NCBI RefSeq assembly: GCF_900115705.1
Contig: NZ_FOXL01000010.1
Location: 42,862-106,861 of the forward strand
From: Frateuria terrea
GTDB lineage: Bacteria; Pseudomonadota; Gammaproteobacteria; Xanthomonadales; Rhodanobacteraceae
DNA length: 64,000 nt
Direction: 5' to 3'
Shown: in pieces, positions 63,087-64,000 of the stretch
Position numbering within the stretch: position 1 is the first letter of the stretch
Layout: each line of letters opens with the position of its first letter
Notes under the pieces: model-generated
What the model was told of the DNA's origin: nothing
The model's input: the letters and a program-made list of their open reading frames with translations, nothing else
Database searches by the model: none
Made by a program: the position numbers and the translations under genes

Positions 63087-63620
63087 ATGGCACGCGGCAT
63101 CAACAAGGTCATCATCGTCGGCAACCTGGGCGCTGACCCGGAGGTCCGCTACACCGGCGGCGGCACCGCGGTGTGCAGCCTCAGCGTGGCCACCTCCGAG
63201 CAGTGGACCGACAAGCAGTCCGGCGAGAAGCAGGAACGCACCGAATGGCACCGGGTGAAGCTGTTCGGCAAGCTCGCCGAAATCGCCGGCGAGTACCTGA
63301 AGAAGGGTCGTCAGGTCTACATCGAAGGCTCGCTGCGCACCGACAAGTACACCGACAAGAACGGCGTCGAGCGCTACAGCACCGACATCGTCGCCAGCGA
63401 CATGCAGATGCTCGGTGGCATGGGCGGTGAAGGCGGTGGTGGCGGTGGCGGCGGTGGCTTCCGCGAGCGCCCGCAAGGCGGCCAACGCCAGGGCGGCGGC
63501 AACTACAGCGGCGGCCAGTCTCGCGGCGGCGGTAACGACTACGACAGCGCCCCGCGCCAGAACGCCCCGGCTCCGGCCGAGAGCGGTGGCGGTTTCGACG
63601 ACGACGACATTCCGTTCTAG
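63087..63620 (+). CDS. ssb: Single-stranded DNA-binding protein
   Basis: Tetrameric SSB of 177 residues. The OB fold covers 1-112 ([55 protein letters not shown]). A long glycine-rich disordered linker follows, then the conserved acidic tip DDDDIPF that recruits partner proteins. The ATG at 63087 follows GAGGAA; the frame continues upstream without family similarity. A strong terminator follows. Confidence 0.97.
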   Translation: MARGINKVIIVGNLGADPEVRYTGGGTAVCSLSVATSEQWTDKQSGEKQERTEWHRVKLFGKLAEIAGEYLKKGRQVYIEGSLRTDKYTDKNGVERYSTDIVASDMQMLGGMGGEGGGGGGGGGFRERPQGGQRQGGGNYSGGQSRGGGNDYDSAPRQNAPAPAESGGGFDDDDIPF

Positions 63621-63643
63621 AACCGACCCGTGCACCTGGCGAC

Positions 63644-63675
63644 AAAAGGCCCGCAGCGATGCGGGCCTTTTTTTG
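63644..63675. terminator. Intrinsic terminator after ssb
   Basis: AAAAGGCCCGC/GCGGGCCTTTT stem with an AGCGAT loop, followed by more Ts. The A-rich left side could also end transcription from the transposase on the opposite strand. Confidence 0.9.
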
Positions 63676-63677
63676 GT

Positions 63678-64000
63678 TCATCGCGGAATGCCGGGGAAGG
63701 CGGCACGGATCTTCAGGAAGAAATAGTCCTGATCCCGGTAGCCGTAGGCCCGGCGCTTGATGACCTTGATCGTGTTGTTGATGCCTTCGACGACACTGGT
63801 GTTGAGCGGGTACCGGCATCGGGAAAGGATGCCGTGCAGATAGGCCTTGAGCCGTTGCGCGAACAGCGCCAGCGCGGCGATGCCGCTGCTCATGGCCTGT
63901 TCGAGCCAGTGTTCCCATGCTTGCTTGGCCCAGCCCGGCCGACGGTAAAACCACAGCCGTTTCAGCTCGTCCCGCATGAGATAGGCGGTGAGCAGGGGTT
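63678..64000 (-). mobile_element. ISL3-family transposase, C-terminal part, cut by the window edge
   Basis: The minus-strand frame, open to the right edge, reads PLLTAYLMRDELKRLW and then FYRRPGWAKQAWEHWL. It ends with LNTSVVEGINNTIKVIKRRAYGYRDQDYFFLKI and AAFPGIPR. EG.NN.IK..KRRAYG.R...YF is the C-terminal block of DDE_Tnp_ISL3 transposases and contains the final catalytic glutamate. The upstream part, start and terminal repeats are not in the window. The stop lies close to the ssb terminator, so the IS end must lie within about 60 bases of ssb. Whether the element is complete is unknown. Confidence 0.85.

Overview
The window is one chromosomal segment of a GC-rich gammaproteobacterium. Gene content and order fit the order Xanthomonadales, most likely Rhodanobacteraceae (Rhodanobacter/Dyella/Frateuria type). 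The reasons are: a dcw cluster with no murD between mraY and ftsW and no murB between murC and ddlB, dciA between lpxC and secA, an SAH riboswitch on ahcY, and short GC-rich palindromic intergenic repeats. The genus is inferred from these features and was not confirmed by a search. Almost all of the DNA is ordinary housekeeping chromosome. The only clear mobile DNA is a partial ISL3-type transposase cut by the right edge.

Layout. 1-4.3 kb: the 5' part of ahcY with its SAH riboswitch, divergent from ppc; ppc is followed by a histidine-kinase tail that has lost the rest of its gene. 4.4-12.8 kb: ABC-F ATPase uup, a GT4 glycosyltransferase translationally coupled to a glycogen-debranching-like glycosidase, and a Ser/Thr kinase with a TPR-rich C-terminal region. 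13-24 kb: D-Ala-D-Ala carboxypeptidase and metK (convergent, sharing a terminator), dusB, a PepSY-TM remnant, a NupG-type transporter, a LysE exporter, a UDG-like protein, an FAD-linked oxidase, then yraN-lpoA divergent from rsmI. 24.2-24.6 kb: RNase P RNA and a strong terminator. 24.8-41.7 kb: the complete dcw cluster mraZ-rsmH-ftsL-ftsI-murE-murF-mraY-ftsW-murG-murC-ddlB-ftsQ-ftsA-ftsZ followed by lpxC. The cluster is led by a sigma70-like promoter and four regularly spaced MraZ-type boxes, and most of its genes overlap by 4 nt. 41.8-46.3 kb: dciA divergent from an M23 peptidase, then secA. 46.3-53.5 kb (minus strand): lptD-surA-pdxA-rsmA-apaG-apaH. 53.5-64 kb: an HDAC-family protein, a cobalamin adenosyltransferase coupled to a probable BtuM B12 transporter, two ubiquinone hydroxylases, a secreted dienelactone hydrolase, a decayed GGDEF gene, ispB, an MFS transporter, a DedA-rhodanese fusion, ssb and the transposase fragment.

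How it fits together. The centre of the window is an envelope-building and division block: peptidoglycan precursors, septal synthase, Z-ring, LPS commitment step, Sec translocase, and nearby LptD/SurA, LpoA and a DD-carboxypeptidase. metK and ahcY are the SAM-making and SAH-clearing steps of the methyl cycle, with SAH sensed directly on ahcY mRNA. UbiH, the UbiI-like enzyme and IspB belong to ubiquinone synthesis.

I did not find a convincing undescribed multi-gene system. The most useful non-routine observations are three gene remnants (histidine kinase, PepSY-TM, GGDEF), the mraZ operator/promoter architecture, the missing murD (which fits the MurD2/MurL route known from Xanthomonas), the BtuM-adenosyltransferase pair, and a palindromic repeat that supplies the last codons of pdxA.
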